64,000 bases of DNA from an uncultured Alphaproteobacteria bacterium (GTDB lineage: Bacteria > Pseudomonadota > Alphaproteobacteria > JALCBB01). The stretch is taken from positions 167,726 through 231,725 of the forward strand of contig OY279575.1 in NCBI GenBank assembly GCA_958267355.1. Reading direction: 5' to 3'. Shown one piece after another: positions 43,241-52,717 of the stretch (position 1 is the first letter of the stretch; each line of letters opens with the position of its first letter). The position numbers were made by a program, and so were the translations under genes. The notes beneath the pieces are model-generated. The model was not told where the DNA came from, did no database searches, and saw only the letters and a list, made by a program, of their open reading frames with translations.

Positions 43241-44404
43241 TTGGACTTAGTCTTATCCGCCCTAGAACGGCTTGTCGGCTTCAATACAGTCAGCAAGCAC
43301 TCCAATGCCGCCTTGATGGACTACGTAGAAACCTTCTGCCGCGAACGGGGTGCAACCATTCAGCGGCTTCCCGCCACGCCAGCAGAACCCAACACAGAAG
43401 GACAAAGCGGCTTAATCGCCCGCTTTGGTCCCGACGAAGCAGGCGGAATCCTGCTATCAGGACACTCCGATGTCGTGCCCACAGACGGACAGAAATGGCA
43501 CTACCCCGCCTTCACCCTGACAAGAAAAGACTCCCGACTCTACGGACGCGGCACCACCGACATGAAAGGTTTTCTCGCCTGTATGCTGGCAGCTGGAGAT
43601 ATCGCTTCGCGCTCCAAGCTCACCAAGCCGCTAACTCTGGTTTTTTCCTACGATGAAGAAATTGGCTGCGTTGGCATGCAGGCAATGAAATCAAAGCTAA
43701 GTAATTTGCTCCGCCAGCCGCGCCTGTGCCTTGTCGGTGAACCCACAGGAATGCAGGTGGCACTGGGTCATAAAGGCAAGACTGCACTCCAAGCCCAATG
43801 TACAGGACAAGCCGCACATTCAGCCCTGGCTCCGAACTTTGTTAATGCACTCCACCTGGCTGGAGATTTCATCACCGCAATCCGCAAACTACAAAACTGG
43901 TTCAAAGAAAATGGAGCGCAAGACTCAGCCTATACAATTCCGTACACAACCCTACATATCGGCAAGCTTAACGGCGGCACAGCACTAAACATCGTGCCCG
44001 ACTCTGCAACCCTAGACCTAGAATACCGCTACCTGCCCGATGATGGCGAAGACGCAATTTTCTCTCGTCTTAGCAAACTGGCAGAAGAAACTTCCAAGCC
44101 CTTCAAAACCCAATGGACAGAAGCCGCAATCACTCTAACCCGTGGCAATTCCTATTCGGGCTTTAGCTTGGCTCCGACTGCAGACACAGTACAGCTTGCC
44201 CTCAACCTGTCAGGACAAAACACCACCACAAAAGTTGATTTCGGAACCGAAGCAGGAATATTAACAGAACTCAATATTCCTACCATCGTGTGCGGACCCG
44301 GCTCTATGGCACACCAAGGACACAAGCCCGACGAATACATAGAATTAGAGCAGTTGCAATCCTGTATGATAATGCTTAACCGCGTTGTTGAATCCCTAAC
44401 CTAA
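43241..44404 (+). CDS. argE: Acetylornithine deacetylase-like M20 peptidase, copy 2
   Basis: 387 residues from a TTG start with AGGAG 8 nt upstream. Zinc and catalytic residues are intact: His75 and Asp77 in SGHSDVVP, Asp107 in GRGTTDMKG, Glu139/Glu140 in YDEEIG, Glu in GEPTGMQ, and the terminal His in GSMAHQGHKPDEY. It is a paralogue of the gene at 2752 but clearly diverged. Placed between the amine dehydrogenase-family gene and aguB, it could deacylate N-acyl polyamines or amino acids rather than acetylornithine; this is inferred. Confidence 0.83.
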   Translation: MDLVLSALERLVGFNTVSKHSNAALMDYVETFCRERGATIQRLPATPAEPNTEGQSGLIARFGPDEAGGILLSGHSDVVPTDGQKWHYPAFTLTRKDSRLYGRGTTDMKGFLACMLAAGDIASRSKLTKPLTLVFSYDEEIGCVGMQAMKSKLSNLLRQPRLCLVGEPTGMQVALGHKGKTALQAQCTGQAAHSALAPNFVNALHLAGDFITAIRKLQNWFKENGAQDSAYTIPYTTLHIGKLNGGTALNIVPDSATLDLEYRYLPDDGEDAIFSRLSKLAEETSKPFKTQWTEAAITLTRGNSYSGFSLAPTADTVQLALNLSGQNTTTKVDFGTEAGILTELNIPTIVCGPGSMAHQGHKPDEYIELEQLQSCMIMLNRVVESLT

Positions 44405-44421
44405 AGCAAAGAGCTACGCCA

Positions 44422-45327
44422 ATGAGAAAAGTTACCCTCGCCACCACCCAGATGACCTGCAGCTGGGATCTTGACGACAATATCGCTCGTGCCGAAAGCC
44501 TAGTGCGTACTGCCGCCAATGATGGAGCGCAAATCATTCTGCTCCAAGAGCTATTTGAAACCCCATACTTCTGCCTTGAACAAAACCCAAGCCACTTTGA
44601 ACAAGCAAAGACAGCACAGACAAGCCGCGTCGTACAACACTTTTCAGCCCTAGCAAAAGAACTCGGAGTCGTTTTGCCAATTTCGTTTTTTGAACGGGCA
44701 GGGCAAAATTTCTTCAACTCAATTGTTATTGCCGATGCAGATGGTGCGCTTGTCAGTCACTATCGCAAATCGCATTTGCCGCAAAATCCGGGGTATGAAG
44801 AAAAGTATTACTTCAGCCACGGTGATACAGGCTTTCAAGTTGCCGATACAAAATACGGAAGAATTGGCTGTGCGGTTTGTTGGGATCAGTGGTTTCCTGA
44901 AACCGCTCGCGTCTTGGCTCTGAAAGGAGCCGAAGTCTTGTTCTATCCAACTGCCATTGGCTCGGAACCTGCGAATCCAGAACTTGATAGCTCACGCCAT
45001 TGGCAACGGGTCATGCAAGGCCATGCGGCGGCGAACTTGGTACCTGTTGTGGCTTCTAACCGTATCGGCACGGAACGAGGTAAAAATACTGAAATCACCT
45101 TCTACGGATTTTCTTTCATCACAGACACGACAGGGGCAATTATCGCCACACCAGAAGACAACAAGAGCGATTCACATAGCACTGCGACTCTAGACTTAGA
45201 TGCGGCGGCACAAGCCCGTACCGAGTGGTGTGTATTCCGTGATCGTCGTCCAGACCTGTACGGTGCGCTCTTGTCGCTAGACGGAGCAGATTCTAGAAGC
45301 CCTATAACGAACTTAACCAAGGCGTAA
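44422..45327 (+). CDS. aguB: N-carbamoylputrescine amidase
   Basis: Nitrilase-superfamily amidase that converts N-carbamoylputrescine to putrescine, carbon dioxide and ammonia. 301 residues with the catalytic triad Glu43 (LLQELFETPYFC), Lys116 (YRKSHLP) and Cys153 (GCAVCWDQWFPE). The motifs ELFETPYFC and NPGYEEKYYFSHGD are characteristic of AguB. It starts 17 bp after argE copy 2 and lies before the pot transporter. The agmatine deiminase gene (aguA), normally adjacent, is not in the window. Confidence 0.92.
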   Translation: MRKVTLATTQMTCSWDLDDNIARAESLVRTAANDGAQIILLQELFETPYFCLEQNPSHFEQAKTAQTSRVVQHFSALAKELGVVLPISFFERAGQNFFNSIVIADADGALVSHYRKSHLPQNPGYEEKYYFSHGDTGFQVADTKYGRIGCAVCWDQWFPETARVLALKGAEVLFYPTAIGSEPANPELDSSRHWQRVMQGHAAANLVPVVASNRIGTERGKNTEITFYGFSFITDTTGAIIATPEDNKSDSHSTATLDLDAAAQARTEWCVFRDRRPDLYGALLSLDGADSRSPITNLTKA

Positions 45328-45405
45328 GATATAAGCCCCATCATCACATAGAACTGGTGGTGAGCTTGCGGTGAGCTGGTGGTGCGTTGGTGGCAATTCA
45401 GTGGC
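45328..45405. repeat. GT-rich repeat in the aguB-potA gap
   Basis: GAACTGGTGGTGAGCTTGCGGTGAGCTGGTGG units. No gene in the 177-bp gap; the operator-like motif follows. Confidence 0.7.
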
Positions 45406-45409
45406 GGAA

Positions 45410-45437
45410 TTAGGCTTTTCCTAACACGAGATAAGGA
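45410..45437. promoter_or_regulatory. Operator-like motif, copy 2, upstream of potA
   Basis: Palindrome TTAGGCTTTTCCTAA, five bases, GATAAGGA; same arrangement and spacing as at 35763-35790. TATGCT at 45470-45475 could be the -10 of the potA promoter, placing the motif just upstream of it. Confidence 0.5.
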
Positions 45438-45504
45438 AGACCGTAATCTTAAGCCCGCGCCATCTTTGGTATGCTAGGGCGTAAGTCTAGGGGGAGTTAA
45501 ACCG

Positions 45505-46602
45505 TTGGCAGAGTCTAGCGAAAATCAAAACGCGATTGATGTGATTAACGCTGTGAAACGCTACGGTGATTTCGTGGCGATTAGGCGCGTTTCTTTGCGT
45601 ATTCGCGATAACGAGTTTTTTACTTTGCTGGGCCCGTCGGGCTGTGGCAAGACGACTCTTTTGCGTATGATTGCGGGCTTTGAAGAAGTCACCGAAGGTG
45701 AAATTCATCTCTACGGCAAGGAGATAAAAAATCTTCCGCCGCATAAGCGGCCTGTGAATACGGTGTTCCAGAACTATGCGCTCTTTCCGCATATGTCTGT
45801 GCGCGAAAATGTAGCCTTCGGATTAGAAATGCTCGGCACGCCAAAAGCCGAAGCCGCAAGCCGTGCTGATGCAATGCTAGAGCTGGTGCGCTTGACGCAA
45901 TTCGCTCACCGCAAAACCACGCAACTCTCAGGCGGACAGCAACAGCGTGTGGCTTTGGCGCGGGCTTTGGCTCCGCAACCGAAAGTCTTGCTGTTGGATG
46001 AACCGCTATCTGCACTGGACTTAAAACTCCGTAAGGCGATGCAGCTTGAGCTCAAGCACCTGCAACGCGAAACAGGAATCACTTTCATCTTCGTCACCCA
46101 CGACCAAGAAGAAGCTTTAACTATGTCAGACCGTATCGCCGTTATGTCAGCAGGAGAAATACAACAGCTCGGTGCAGCTCGTGATATTTATGAACGTCCG
46201 TGCAATATGTTTGTTGCAGACTTTATCGGTGAGACCAACTTGCTGGAAGTTTCCGTCAAAGCCGTGGAAAACGGAAAAGCCACTTGCATCTTAAGCAGCA
46301 AGCACCAGCTCACCTGTCCTGCGATTGATGGACTCACAACAGGAGCCAAAGCGCATCTGTCTGTGCGTCCTGAACGTTTGTTTCTGTCAAGCACGCCTAG
46401 CGAAACTGAATCCCTACACGGGACAATCAAAGAAAATGTTTTTATCGGTACTGACATTACAACAATCGTTTCCTTAAGCGATGGCTTGGAGCTCACAGTA
46501 CGCACTTCCAACTCTGACCGTGGCAACAAGCGCATCTTTGAAGTCGGAGCCGAAGTCTGTGTCAATCTAGAACCCCAAGCGGCACAGTTGCTCTCCGATT
46601 GA
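45505..46602 (+). CDS. potA: Spermidine/putrescine ABC transporter, ATPase
   Basis: 365 residues from a TTG start with GGGGAG upstream. Walker A LLGPSGCGKTT at 41-51, Q-loop VFQNYALFPHMSV, signature [15 protein letters not shown], Walker B VLLLDEPLSALDLKL and switch VTHDQEEAL, followed by a C-terminal TOBE domain (about 290-360). Length and TOBE domain fit PotA/PotG. First gene of a potABCD-order operon; the permease genes start after a ~430-bp repeat array. Confidence 0.93.
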   Translation: MAESSENQNAIDVINAVKRYGDFVAIRRVSLRIRDNEFFTLLGPSGCGKTTLLRMIAGFEEVTEGEIHLYGKEIKNLPPHKRPVNTVFQNYALFPHMSVRENVAFGLEMLGTPKAEAASRADAMLELVRLTQFAHRKTTQLSGGQQQRVALARALAPQPKVLLLDEPLSALDLKLRKAMQLELKHLQRETGITFIFVTHDQEEALTMSDRIAVMSAGEIQQLGAARDIYERPCNMFVADFIGETNLLEVSVKAVENGKATCILSSKHQLTCPAIDGLTTGAKAHLSVRPERLFLSSTPSETESLHGTIKENVFIGTDITTIVSLSDGLELTVRTSNSDRGNKRIFEVGAEVCVNLEPQAAQLLSD

Positions 46603-46990
46603 TCTAGCGATTGACTCACCGACTTGCCTAGCAACTAGCCCAACGATTAACCCAGCGACTGACACAGCAACTAGCCCAACGATTAACTCACCGCTTCACC
46701 GAACCAACAAACTAACCAACTAACCCAGCGATTAACTCACCACTTCACCGAACCAACAAACTAACCAACTAACCCAGCGATTAACTCACCACTTCACCGA
46801 ACCAACAAACTAACCAACTAGCCCAGCGATTAACTCACCGCTTCACCGAACCAACAAACTAACCAACGAGCCCAGCGATTAACTCACTGCTTCACCGAAC
46901 CAACAAACTAACCAACTAGCCCAGCGATTAACTCACCGCTTCACCGAACCAACAAACTAACCAACGAACCCAGCGATTGACTCATCCATT
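46603..46990. repeat. 49-bp minisatellite between potA and potB
   Basis: About six copies of a 49-nt unit, GATTAACTCACCGCTTCACC then GAACCAACAAACTAACCAAC plus TAGCCCAGC; starts at 46681, 46730, 46779 and onward are exactly 49 nt apart. Shorter degenerate units precede them from 46603. Near-identical copies indicate recent expansion. No gene. Confidence 0.95.
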
Positions 46991-47033
46991 CACGAACCAA
47001 CCAACGCGCAGAAGACAGCATCAAGGCAAGCAA

Positions 47034-47972
47034 ATGGCAGGCGGAGCAACCATAGAAGGCAGTAACACCACCGCGACCTACGAACAGGCGCGCACATGGC
47101 TTCTGTTGCCCGCTTGGATAACCCTAGCGGTCTTGGTGCTAACGCCTGTTCTGCTTATGCTGGTCTATTCGTTCTTGACCAAAGAATTTCGCGGTGGAGT
47201 CATCTGGGAATTTAGCTTTGCCGCCTACGAGCAATTCTTCTGCGATCGCGGACTCTTCGGAGATGATCCATGCAGTATGGAATGGACATACATTAACATC
47301 TTCTGGCGGTCTATATGGCAAGCGGGTCTCGCAACACTTCTATGCCTGTGTATTGGCTTTCCGACTGCGTATTTTATTGCAACACGTCCTGAACGGGTTC
47401 GCCCGATGTGGGTATTTCTTATCACCATTCCCTATTGGGTTAATTTGCTTATCCGTACTGTTTCTATGCGCTTTATGTTGCGCGAAGAAGGCCCAGTTAA
47501 TAACTTCCTGACTTGGACTCACATCATTGACGAACCCATACAGATGATTAACACCAACTTCGCCGTACAAGTCGGTTTATTCTATTCCTACCTGCCGTTT
47601 ATGGTTCTGCCAATTTATGCCGCTGTTGAACGCTATAACTTTACCTTAAGCGAAGCCGCCGCAGATCTGTACGCAACCAAATGGGTAATCTTGCGGCGGG
47701 TGTTAATTCCAACGGTCAAGCCCGGAGTTATCGCAGGATGCATACTTGTCTTTGTGCCTTCACTCGGAGCCTTTCTAGCCCCTGACCTACTCGGCGGAGC
47801 CAAAAACTTTATGATCGGCTCGTTGATTGAAGAACAGTTCAAAGGCAACGCTGGCAACTGGCCATTCGGAGCTGCCGCTTCCATGATTTTGCTTTCGTCG
47901 GTGCTGGTTTTGTTGATGATCTATGCGCGGTCGCAGGTGCGTCCGAGGCGTGTGCATAGCGAAGGAGCATAA
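47034..47972 (+). CDS. potB: Spermidine/putrescine ABC transporter, permease
   Basis: 312 residues from the ATG at 47034 ([18 protein letters not shown]); the frame is open for 19 codons further upstream into the repeat. Six membrane spans typical of PotB/PotH are visible, the first at about 22-43 ([21 protein letters not shown]). The ABC-contact [20 protein letters not shown] lies near residue 210. The next gene starts 4 bp after the stop. Confidence 0.93.
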   Translation: MAGGATIEGSNTTATYEQARTWLLLPAWITLAVLVLTPVLLMLVYSFLTKEFRGGVIWEFSFAAYEQFFCDRGLFGDDPCSMEWTYINIFWRSIWQAGLATLLCLCIGFPTAYFIATRPERVRPMWVFLITIPYWVNLLIRTVSMRFMLREEGPVNNFLTWTHIIDEPIQMINTNFAVQVGLFYSYLPFMVLPIYAAVERYNFTLSEAAADLYATKWVILRRVLIPTVKPGVIAGCILVFVPSLGAFLAPDLLGGAKNFMIGSLIEEQFKGNAGNWPFGAAASMILLSSVLVLLMIYARSQVRPRRVHSEGA

Positions 47973-47976
47973 CCCC

Positions 47977-48786
47977 ATGCGCTCGCAAACTTTGAATATT
48001 CGCAACTACACGGGCTTTGCCTCAATGACTGTGGTGTGTCTGCTTATACTGTACCTGCCCTTGGCAGTGGTGGCGGTTTATAGCTTTAACGCTTCGCAGT
48101 CCATTGTTGCGTGGGAAGGGTTTTCTTTCCGCTGGTATGTTGATGTCTTCACAGGATTAGAAAGCGAAAAGTTTAAACTTGCCGCTCGCAATAGCTTTGT
48201 TATCGCACTTACAGCGGCAACGGTTTCCACGATGATTGCAACGCTTGCCGCTACAGGTATGACCCGTGGCGGACGATTCCGCGGCCGCACACTGTCGTTC
48301 GGGCTTATTTCCTTGCCGCTTATGGTGCCTGAAATCGTCACGGCAGTCGCAACGCTAATCTTCTTCAATACCATCGGATTTGAACGCGGCTTGCTGACAA
48401 TCCTGCTGGCACATATCGCCTTTTGTATTCCCTTCGCCTACCTGCCCATCGCCGCCCGCATGCAAGGGATAGAAGAAACCTACGAACAAGCCGCCCAAGA
48501 CCTATACGCCACCAAACGCCAAGCCTTCACTAAAATTCTACTGCCCCTGATGATGCCGGGCATTATCTCGGGCTTTCTACTTGCTTTTATCATCTCTTTG
48601 GATGACTTTATTATCACCAACTTCGTCAAGGGAGCTGGTGTAGAAACCTTGCCAACGGCAATCTTCGGAGCCGTTAAACAAGGCATTAAACCAAACATCA
48701 TGGCGATATCCACTATGCTGCTTGGTTTTTCTATCGTGATGGTCACGATATCGTACTTCGTCAGCAAGAAAGATGATGAAGTTTAA
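47977..48786 (+). CDS. potC: Spermidine/putrescine ABC transporter, permease
   Basis: 269 residues from the ATG at 47977, with GAAGGAG 8 nt upstream inside the end of potB. Six spans of the PotC/PotI type; the ABC-contact motif is [22 protein letters not shown] near residue 170. [14 protein letters not shown] is also typical of PotC. Confidence 0.93.
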   Translation: MRSQTLNIRNYTGFASMTVVCLLILYLPLAVVAVYSFNASQSIVAWEGFSFRWYVDVFTGLESEKFKLAARNSFVIALTAATVSTMIATLAATGMTRGGRFRGRTLSFGLISLPLMVPEIVTAVATLIFFNTIGFERGLLTILLAHIAFCIPFAYLPIAARMQGIEETYEQAAQDLYATKRQAFTKILLPLMMPGIISGFLLAFIISLDDFIITNFVKGAGVETLPTAIFGAVKQGIKPNIMAISTMLLGFSIVMVTISYFVSKKDDEV

Positions 48787-48817
48787 CTCACCGTAAATCC
48801 CATGAAGGAGTAAAACC

Positions 48818-49864
48818 ATGAAACATCTAACCCAATGCACTCTTGCAGTCGTAGCCGCTCTGGCTCTAACACTCGGAGCCACTACGGCAGCACAAGCCGC
48901 AGGTAAGCTTTCCATTTACCACTGGTTTGAATACATCCCGCAGGAACTGCTGGACAAATTCGCCGCCCAGCACGATGTGGAAGTCGTAATGGATACATAC
49001 GACTCAAACGAAGCCATGCTGGCAACGCTAAAAGCTGGTGCGCTTGGCGAATACGATGTTGCAGTGCCAGGCGACTATATGGTCGCAATCTTAATTCAAG
49101 AAGGAATGCTTGACCCAATCGCCGATGGCGAACGGAAAAATATGGGTAACATTAAGGCTTCCTTTGCGAGTCCGTCGTATGACCCAGGGTGGAAGCATTC
49201 CATTCCGTACCAGGGAGGTACAACCAGCTTCGCCGTAGATACCGCTCAATACAGTGGCGATATCAACACCACGGACATTTTGTTTAACCCGCCCGCCGAG
49301 CTACGCGGTAAGATCAATATGCTCGACTCACAAGGTGAAGTGCTAACGATGGCGGCTCTGCACTTAGGAATTCCGCAGTGCTCGCAAGACCGTAGCCAGC
49401 TGGAAGCGGTTAACGATTTGCTCCAGAATGCGAAACAGCATTGGGCAAGCTTTAACTCCGACACAGCCAAGGAAGTACTTGTGTCAGGCGATGTAACCGT
49501 CGGAATGATCTACGATGGTTTCGGTGCCAAAGCCCGTTCCGAGAAAGCAAGCTTGCAATATGCTTTCCCCAAACAGGGCTGGGTCAACTGGATGGACAAT
49601 GTAGTCCTGCTCAAAGATGCACCCAACCGCGCAAACGCAATTTTGTTTATGGACTTCCTGCTAGAACCCGAAAACATAGCCGCAGTCACCAACTACGCCC
49701 GCTATGTAGACGCAGTCAAAGGAAGCGAAGCCTTCCGCGACCCTGACCTTGCGTCCCAGCCTGAGAGCAATCCGCCAGCGGGTATTTCAGGCGCGTTCAT
49801 TGAAACTTGCGACCAAGCCACGCAAGAAGTCTATGACCGCATCTGGACCGCCGTGAAAAAATAA
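48818..49864 (+). CDS. potD: Polyamine-binding periplasmic protein
   Basis: 348 residues. Signal peptide at about 1-27 (AVVAALALTLGATTAAQA, then AGKLSIYHWFEY). The mature start LSIYHWFEYIPQELLDKF and the motif YDVAVPGDYMV match the PotD/PotF family, whose Trp, Tyr and acidic residues hold the polyamine. GAAGGAG lies upstream. A strong terminator follows, so this is the last gene of the operon. Putrescine preference (PotF type) is as likely as spermidine. Confidence 0.92.
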   Translation: MKHLTQCTLAVVAALALTLGATTAAQAAGKLSIYHWFEYIPQELLDKFAAQHDVEVVMDTYDSNEAMLATLKAGALGEYDVAVPGDYMVAILIQEGMLDPIADGERKNMGNIKASFASPSYDPGWKHSIPYQGGTTSFAVDTAQYSGDINTTDILFNPPAELRGKINMLDSQGEVLTMAALHLGIPQCSQDRSQLEAVNDLLQNAKQHWASFNSDTAKEVLVSGDVTVGMIYDGFGAKARSEKASLQYAFPKQGWVNWMDNVVLLKDAPNRANAILFMDFLLEPENIAAVTNYARYVDAVKGSEAFRDPDLASQPESNPPAGISGAFIETCDQATQEVYDRIWTAVKK

Positions 49865-49886
49865 CCACACCACGGCTCACACAATC

Positions 49887-49924
49887 AGGCGGAGCTACAG
49901 CACTTGTTGTAGCTCCGCCTTTTT
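49887..49924 (+). terminator. Rho-independent terminator after potD
   Basis: Perfect 13-bp stem AGGCGGAGCTACA (49887-49899) with TGTAGCTCCGCCT (49908-49920), loop of 8 nt, then a T run. It closes the pot operon. Confidence 0.93.
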
Positions 49925-49957
49925 GTTTAATTTCTTCTGTCTGTTAGGCTTGTCGCA

Positions 49958-50809
49958 ATGACTTCTCGCCCGCCACTCCAATTGGGTGTATGGCAAGCCA
50001 CTGCTCCTTCTGTTCTGTCAGGTGGAATAGCAGACGCAGTGCAATCCATCACCCAAGCCTTAACCCACGCCAAAAAAGCAGGAGTAGAAATACTGGTATT
50101 CCCCGAATGCTTTCTCACAGGCTACTTCAGACCCACAGAAGAAGTGCCAGCCATTGCCGCACAGGTGAGCAAAGCCATTCTTGAACAGCTTGCCGACTTG
50201 GCTAAGACAATAGATATCGCTTTCGTGCTTGGCTCCTATGCACTGATGGAAGATGCACCCATAGAAAACGCAACCGTAAAAAACACAGCCATAAAAAACA
50301 CAGCGAAAGCCGTAACCAACACCGCCTATGTCTTCTTACCCGCCGCACAAAAGCCACTTGCCTACCACAAGCGAGCTTTATTCGGCGACTGGGAAAAATC
50401 CACCTTTCAACGCGGAACCAAACCGCTTCTGTTTAACCATCGTAACTACACCTTCGCAGTTTTGATTTGCTACGACATAGAATTTCCTGAGCTGACACGC
50501 GAAGTCGCCCAACTTGGAGCCGATGCACTCCTTGTGCCAACTGCCCTAATGGAACCCGAACACTGGATCGCCGATTGCTTCATTCCGACTCGTGCCATAG
50601 AAAGCGGAGTCACAATCGCCTACGCCAACTACACAGGCAAGTCGCAAAACTTAAGCTTCATCGGCAAAAGCCAGATCTATAACCCGTCAGCACAGAAGAA
50701 AGTTATCGCTCCGCCAAATCATCATGGACTCATCACCGCAAACCTTGAAGACTTAAAGCCTTACACCGATTATCTAGACGAAATCAAAATCCAAAACATA
50801 AAGCCGTAA
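49958..50809 (+). CDS. Nitrilase-fold carbon-nitrogen hydrolase
   Basis: 283 residues. Catalytic triad Glu50 (VFPECFLTGYF), Lys138 (YHKRALFGDWE) and Cys171 (AVLICYDIEFPE). This resembles the aliphatic or R-stereoselective amidase branch of the superfamily; substrate unknown. Residues about 101-123 (IENATVKNTAIKNTAKAV) are an in-frame repeat insertion with a 15-nt unit in a surface loop before NTAYVFLPA. It follows the pot operon terminator and so has its own promoter, perhaps serving amide by-products of polyamine breakdown. Confidence 0.88.
   Translation: MTSRPPLQLGVWQATAPSVLSGGIADAVQSITQALTHAKKAGVEILVFPECFLTGYFRPTEEVPAIAAQVSKAILEQLADLAKTIDIAFVLGSYALMEDAPIENATVKNTAIKNTAKAVTNTAYVFLPAAQKPLAYHKRALFGDWEKSTFQRGTKPLLFNHRNYTFAVLICYDIEFPELTREVAQLGADALLVPTALMEPEHWIADCFIPTRAIESGVTIAYANYTGKSQNLSFIGKSQIYNPSAQKKVIAPPNHHGLITANLEDLKPYTDYLDEIKIQNIKP
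50256..50328 (+). repeat. In-frame 15-nt minisatellite inside the amidase gene
   Basis: Units of the type GTAAAAAACACAGCC, encoding KNTAI/KNTAK, lengthen a loop without shifting the reading frame. Confidence 0.8.
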
Positions 50810-50862
50810 AACCGTAAAACCGTAAAACCATAAAGCCATAAAGCAAAGTCGTGAAGCCAAGC
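50803..50862. repeat. Short tandem repeat after the amidase gene
   Basis: Five AAAACCGTA / AAAGCCATA units (9 nt) that start in the last codons of the gene (AAGCCGTAA) and extend past the stop. Confidence 0.85.
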
Positions 50863-50892
50863 TTAAGTCCTGCCCACAGAATGTGGTACAAT
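50863..50892 (+). promoter_or_regulatory. Candidate promoter of the class II aldolase gene
   Basis: TTAAGT (50863-50868), 18-bp spacer, and TGG-TACAAT with -10 at 50887-50892, 46 bp before the start codon. An extended -10 compensates for the weak -35. Confidence 0.45.
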
Positions 50893-50937
50893 CGTTTCCT
50901 GTAAGCCAAAGCGCAAATCCGAACGGGAGGGAAGACA

Positions 50938-51726
50938 ATGAGCGTTGCACTCAATCAAACTTCTGTAGAGCAAACCACGAGCCAAGCTTCTGATTGTAGT
51001 CCTGCAGAGTGGCAGGCACGTAGCGAGCTAGCTGCACTCTTTCGTATTGTCGCCCAATACGGAATGGCTGATCTCGCCAATGGCGGAATCGCCGCTCGCG
51101 TGCCTGACCAACCAGACCATTACTTAACCCATCCGTACGGAATGTTCTGGGAAGAAGCCACAGCATCGCAGATGGTCAAAATTGATTCACAAGGACAAGC
51201 CGTTGATGCAAATGCTCCGTGGCTCAATGACGGACTGCAAAATCTGTGCCAGTGGATTCTTGGCTCACGTCCCGAAACCAATTTCTTCATCCACGGACAC
51301 GAAGAAGAAGTTATGGCAGTCGGTTCCATTGAAGAAGGCTTAATGCCGCTCAATCAGCCCGCTGTCTATCTCGGCAACTTAACGGGATACATTGAATACG
51401 AATTTGATGAAAACGAAGAATTCGGCAAACACTTCGTAGAAACACTCGCCGACCACGAAATTCTTATCAGTCGCAATCACGGATACTACGCCCTTGGCAC
51501 AACCGCCGCCGAAGCGTTTTTCCGTGCTTACTATTTGCGCCAAACCTGTTCGGCACAGATTAAGACTCTGTCTATGGGGCGCGAACTGCATCTGCTAGAC
51601 CCACAGAAAGTTGCACGCTATCAGGACCAGATGGCAAAATCTCCGCACTATAACTACAACGGCAAAACCGAGTGGAAAGCACTCCTGCGTATGCTGGATA
51701 CGCAAAACCCCGAATACAAAAGCTAA
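50938..51726 (+). CDS. Class II aldolase/adducin-family protein
   Basis: 262 residues. Zinc-site histidines are visible in HGHEEEVMAVG (near 123) and NHGYYALG (near 180), in the order found in the aldolase_II/FucA fold, with NGGIAARVP and YLTHPYGMFWEEA upstream. Likely an aldolase or decarboxylase of a small sugar phosphate or keto acid. The HAD gene downstream is convergent. GGGAGG lies 8 nt before the ATG. Residues 1-22 (Ser, Gln and Thr rich) are outside the fold. Confidence 0.86.
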   Translation: MSVALNQTSVEQTTSQASDCSPAEWQARSELAALFRIVAQYGMADLANGGIAARVPDQPDHYLTHPYGMFWEEATASQMVKIDSQGQAVDANAPWLNDGLQNLCQWILGSRPETNFFIHGHEEEVMAVGSIEEGLMPLNQPAVYLGNLTGYIEYEFDENEEFGKHFVETLADHEILISRNHGYYALGTTAAEAFFRAYYLRQTCSAQIKTLSMGRELHLLDPQKVARYQDQMAKSPHYNYNGKTEWKALLRMLDTQNPEYKS

Positions 51727-51767
51727 ACCCCGCACGCCAGTCGATTAACCCGCTTCACGCCAACCGA

Positions 51768-52490
51768 TTAGCCCGCTCGTTCGGCTTGGTGGGCTTGTAC
51801 TAGCTCCGCCATAGAGTTAAAGCAAAAGTCATAGCGGGGCATTTCAGTCGGAGTCATTGTGGCTCCAAAACCTTGCTTGTCGTGGCGGCGATAAATCCAG
51901 CAGTTGGCTATGCCAAACCTGTTCGCAGGTGCGTGGTCGTGAAACATACTTTCCGCCGTGTGTAATATTTCGTGCTTTTCTATTCCCTGACGGGCTAGGG
52001 CTTTAAGCATATAGTCAAAGTTTCTGTCTGCAGGCTTGTAGCTGCCAATATCTTCAGCCGTATAGATTGCGTCAAACTGCACTCCGAGCTGGGCGTTTGA
52101 ATCCTGAAAACTTGCGTTATCCGTATTCGTCAGAACCGCCAGCTTGTAGTGCCGTTTCAGATGGACTAGGGCTTCACGACTATCGGCAAATGCTTGCCAC
52201 TGGCTTACAGATTGTCCGTAGGCTAGGCATTCTTGCCAGCTTGCCTCCACGCCCCACTCTTCAGCCAAACGCCGATAGACCACAGGCAAAAGCGCACGAT
52301 ACCGCTTAGACGGAGTCAAACCCTGTATCGCCGACTCGTGATAGGCATGAGCTTCTAAAATAGCGTCACGGGTAAGCGTGCGACTCATCCTGTCGGTCAG
52401 GGGCTTCAAGCCATTGACGATACCTGTCTCCCAATCAATCAGCGTGCCGTACACATCAAAGGTCAGCACCTTGAAATCGCTTAGCTTCAT
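51768..52490 (-). CDS. Haloacid dehalogenase type II-like hydrolase
   Basis: HAD-superfamily hydrolase, 240 residues. The nucleophile Asp12 is in LTFDVYGTLIDWE, Thr/Ser motif II in LAVLTNTDNASF, Lys motif III in EDIGSYKPADRNFDYML, and the acidic motif IV in MFHDHAPANRFGI. DVYGTL with Tyr at the third position is typical of 2-haloacid dehalogenase type II and related proteins; a phosphatase role is also possible. Confidence 0.85.
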   Translation of the reverse strand: MKLSDFKVLTFDVYGTLIDWETGIVNGLKPLTDRMSRTLTRDAILEAHAYHESAIQGLTPSKRYRALLPVVYRRLAEEWGVEASWQECLAYGQSVSQWQAFADSREALVHLKRHYKLAVLTNTDNASFQDSNAQLGVQFDAIYTAEDIGSYKPADRNFDYMLKALARQGIEKHEILHTAESMFHDHAPANRFGIANCWIYRRHDKQGFGATMTPTEMPRYDFCFNSMAELVQAHQAERAG

Positions 52491-52609
52491 AGGCTTGTCC
52501 TAACTCTCACGCCATTAAAAATACTTGTTCGCATTCTTCAATCTTGCGTGGCTTGATGGCGATGCTTAAATCCCATGGGGTGCATGAAGGGGTGCATGAA
52601 TCTGTTGCG

Positions 52610-52695
52610 GTGCATCAATCTGTCTCAGCCGCCCGTGGCTATCCGTGGTTACCTGTGGCTATCCGTGGTTACCTGTGGCTACCCGTGGAGCGTCT
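52610..52695. repeat. Minisatellite between HAD gene and tRNA-Met
   Basis: Three to four copies of GTGGCTATCCGTGGTTACCT (20-nt unit), preceded by GGGGTGCATGAA-type copies from about 52576. Confidence 0.88.
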
Positions 52696-52717
52696 AGTTA
52701 GCCTACGCCCAATACGG

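Noticed and set aside
46603-46990. Possible CRISPR array or replication iterons
   Set aside because: The 49-nt units are nearly identical throughout without spacers; no rep gene or plasmid features lie nearby.
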